A program made the translations under genes and the position numbers. From NCBI GenBank assembly GCA_002270295.1, contig NISF01000001.1, positions 310,001-374,000 on the forward strand: a stretch of DNA of 64,000 nt. Reading direction: 5' to 3'. Shown in pieces: positions 63,492 through 64,000 of this stretch. The notes under the pieces are model-generated. The model saw only the letters and a list, made by a program, of their open reading frames with translations. It had not been told where the DNA came from and searched no databases. Position 1 is the first letter of the stretch, and every line of letters starts with the position of its first letter. Origin of the DNA: Enterobacter sp. 10-1 (lineage in GTDB: Bacteria > Pseudomonadota > Gammaproteobacteria > Enterobacterales > Enterobacteriaceae).

Positions 63492-63600
63492 TGGATCTCT
63501 CCATTGCGTCATTCAGCGGATGGACGTAGCATCAACGATAAATTAAACGGGTACCAGTTCCTGCTTATACTGGTATTGGCACTACCATGCTGGAGGTCAT
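63492..63600. promoter_or_regulatory. Divergent promoter with inverted repeats between MFS exporter and regulator
   Basis: TACCAGT and ACTGGTA (63552-63558 and 63569-63575) form a spaced palindrome, and TGGTA/TACCA (63571-63575 and 63583-63587) a second, overlapping one. They lie between divergent genes, where the regulator would be expected to bind. GGAGG lies before the regulator start. Confidence 0.6.
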
Positions 63601-64000
63601 ATGACCGTAATGCCGCAACGCGCACCGCTGCCGGTCGCGCCCGATGACAGCCGTAAGCAGCTGGGCGCCTTTCTGCGCGCCCGCCGTGAGAGCCTCGATC
63701 CGCAGCGTCTCGGCCTGCCGCGCGTCGGGCGGCGGCGAACGCCCGGCCTGCGCCGCGAAGAGGTGGCGATGCTCGCCGACGTCGGCGTCACCTGGTACAC
63801 CTGGCTGGAGCAGGGGCGGGACGTTAATCCCTCTGAATCGGTGCTGGCCGCGGTGGCGAATGCGCTGCAGTGCAGCCCGCTGGAGACCCGGCATCTGTTT
63901 GTGCTGGCGGGAGTGACGCCGCCGGAAGCCGCCCAGGTTACGGTTTGCGAAGGGATCAGCCCCGGCACCCGGCGGATGCTCGATAGCCTGATGCCGCAGC
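63601..64000 (+). CDS. XRE-type helix-turn-helix regulator with MmyB-like domain, partial
   Basis: The first 133 codons of a regulator cut by the window end. The HTH reads LGAFLRARRESLDPQRLGLPRVGRRRTPGLRREEVAMLADVGVTWYTWLEQGRDVNPSESVLAAVANAL, typical of the HTH-plus-MmyB-like ligand-binding family (regulators starting with RRESLxP and PGLRREEVA). After it, a ligand-binding domain starts around residue 95. Such proteins usually repress an adjacent oxidoreductase or exporter gene, here the divergent MFS gene. Confidence 0.9.
   Translation, partial: MTVMPQRAPLPVAPDDSRKQLGAFLRARRESLDPQRLGLPRVGRRRTPGLRREEVAMLADVGVTWYTWLEQGRDVNPSESVLAAVANALQCSPLETRHLFVLAGVTPPEAAQVTVCEGISPGTRRMLDSLMPQ

Overview
The window reads as chromosomal DNA of a member of the Klebsiella/Raoultella group of the Enterobacterales. 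The reasons are the block cadC-cadBA-dtpC-lysU in the same order as in E. coli, a chromosomal sucrose regulon of the Klebsiella type (scrR, scrB, scrA, scrY, scrK), close homologues of pheP and ybdG, and high-GC coding DNA with Shine-Dalgarno starts. No rRNA, tRNA, CRISPR array, complete insertion sequence, integrase or phage gene was seen.

Layout. 1-2.5 kb: an AT-rich accessory-looking end with an unrecognised partial gene, a GNAT acetyltransferase and the frameshifted relic of a hexapeptide acetyltransferase. 2.5-11.3 kb: acid-stress lysine decarboxylation (CadC sensor, CadB antiporter, CadA decarboxylase), peptide transporter DtpC and lysyl-tRNA synthetase LysU. 11.3-20.1 kb: a carbamoyl-compound cluster with a Tat-exported amidohydrolase, carbamate kinase, the three AllF/AllG/AllH-type transcarbamoylase proteins and an ankyrin protein, divergent from a DUF1097 membrane protein and an AllS-like LysR regulator. 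20.1-21.2 kb: a PliG-like periplasmic protein and an exported phospholipase-D-type nuclease. 21.7-25.2 kb: a sugar-type (CUT2) ABC importer. 25.2-32.8 kb: a second nitrogen/sulfur scavenging operon, with a LIV-type ABC importer, an aminothiazoline-carboxylate (ATC) hydrolase, an N-carbamoyl-amino-acid hydrolase and a divergent LysR. 33.4-39.9 kb: the sucrose regulon. 40.3-43.3 kb: a one-permease iron(III)-chelate ABC importer behind a Fur-box-like site. 43.6-48.6 kb: a LEA-like 11-mer repeat protein, an RcnB-family protein, an M20 amidohydrolase paired with an orphan amino-acid binding protein, an aldo/keto reductase and the relic of an aldehyde dehydrogenase. 48.9-55.4 kb: an Ndh-type NADH dehydrogenase in a non-canonical location, a Fur-box-linked YncE-like lipoprotein plus TonB receptor, and pheP. 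55.5-60.7 kb: an MFS-isomerase-oxidoreductase sugar operon with paired LacI-type operators, an Exc2-type lipoprotein and a LacI regulator. 60.7-64 kb: ybdG, a DHA2-type MFS exporter and a divergent XRE/MmyB-type regulator cut by the window end.

How the genes fit together. The most distinctive theme is carbamoyl chemistry. The 11-20 kb cluster could hydrolyse a cyclic amide in the periplasm, take up the ureido product, release carbamoyl phosphate by the AllFGH-type enzyme, and make ATP, ammonia and CO2 with carbamate kinase. The 25-32 kb operon could import a small heterocycle, open it to an N-carbamoyl amino acid and cleave that to the amino acid. The substrates of both are inferred, not shown. 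Other parts are standard sucrose, lysine/acid-stress and iron-uptake functions, interspersed with several decayed genes that mark this as a plastic stretch of chromosome.
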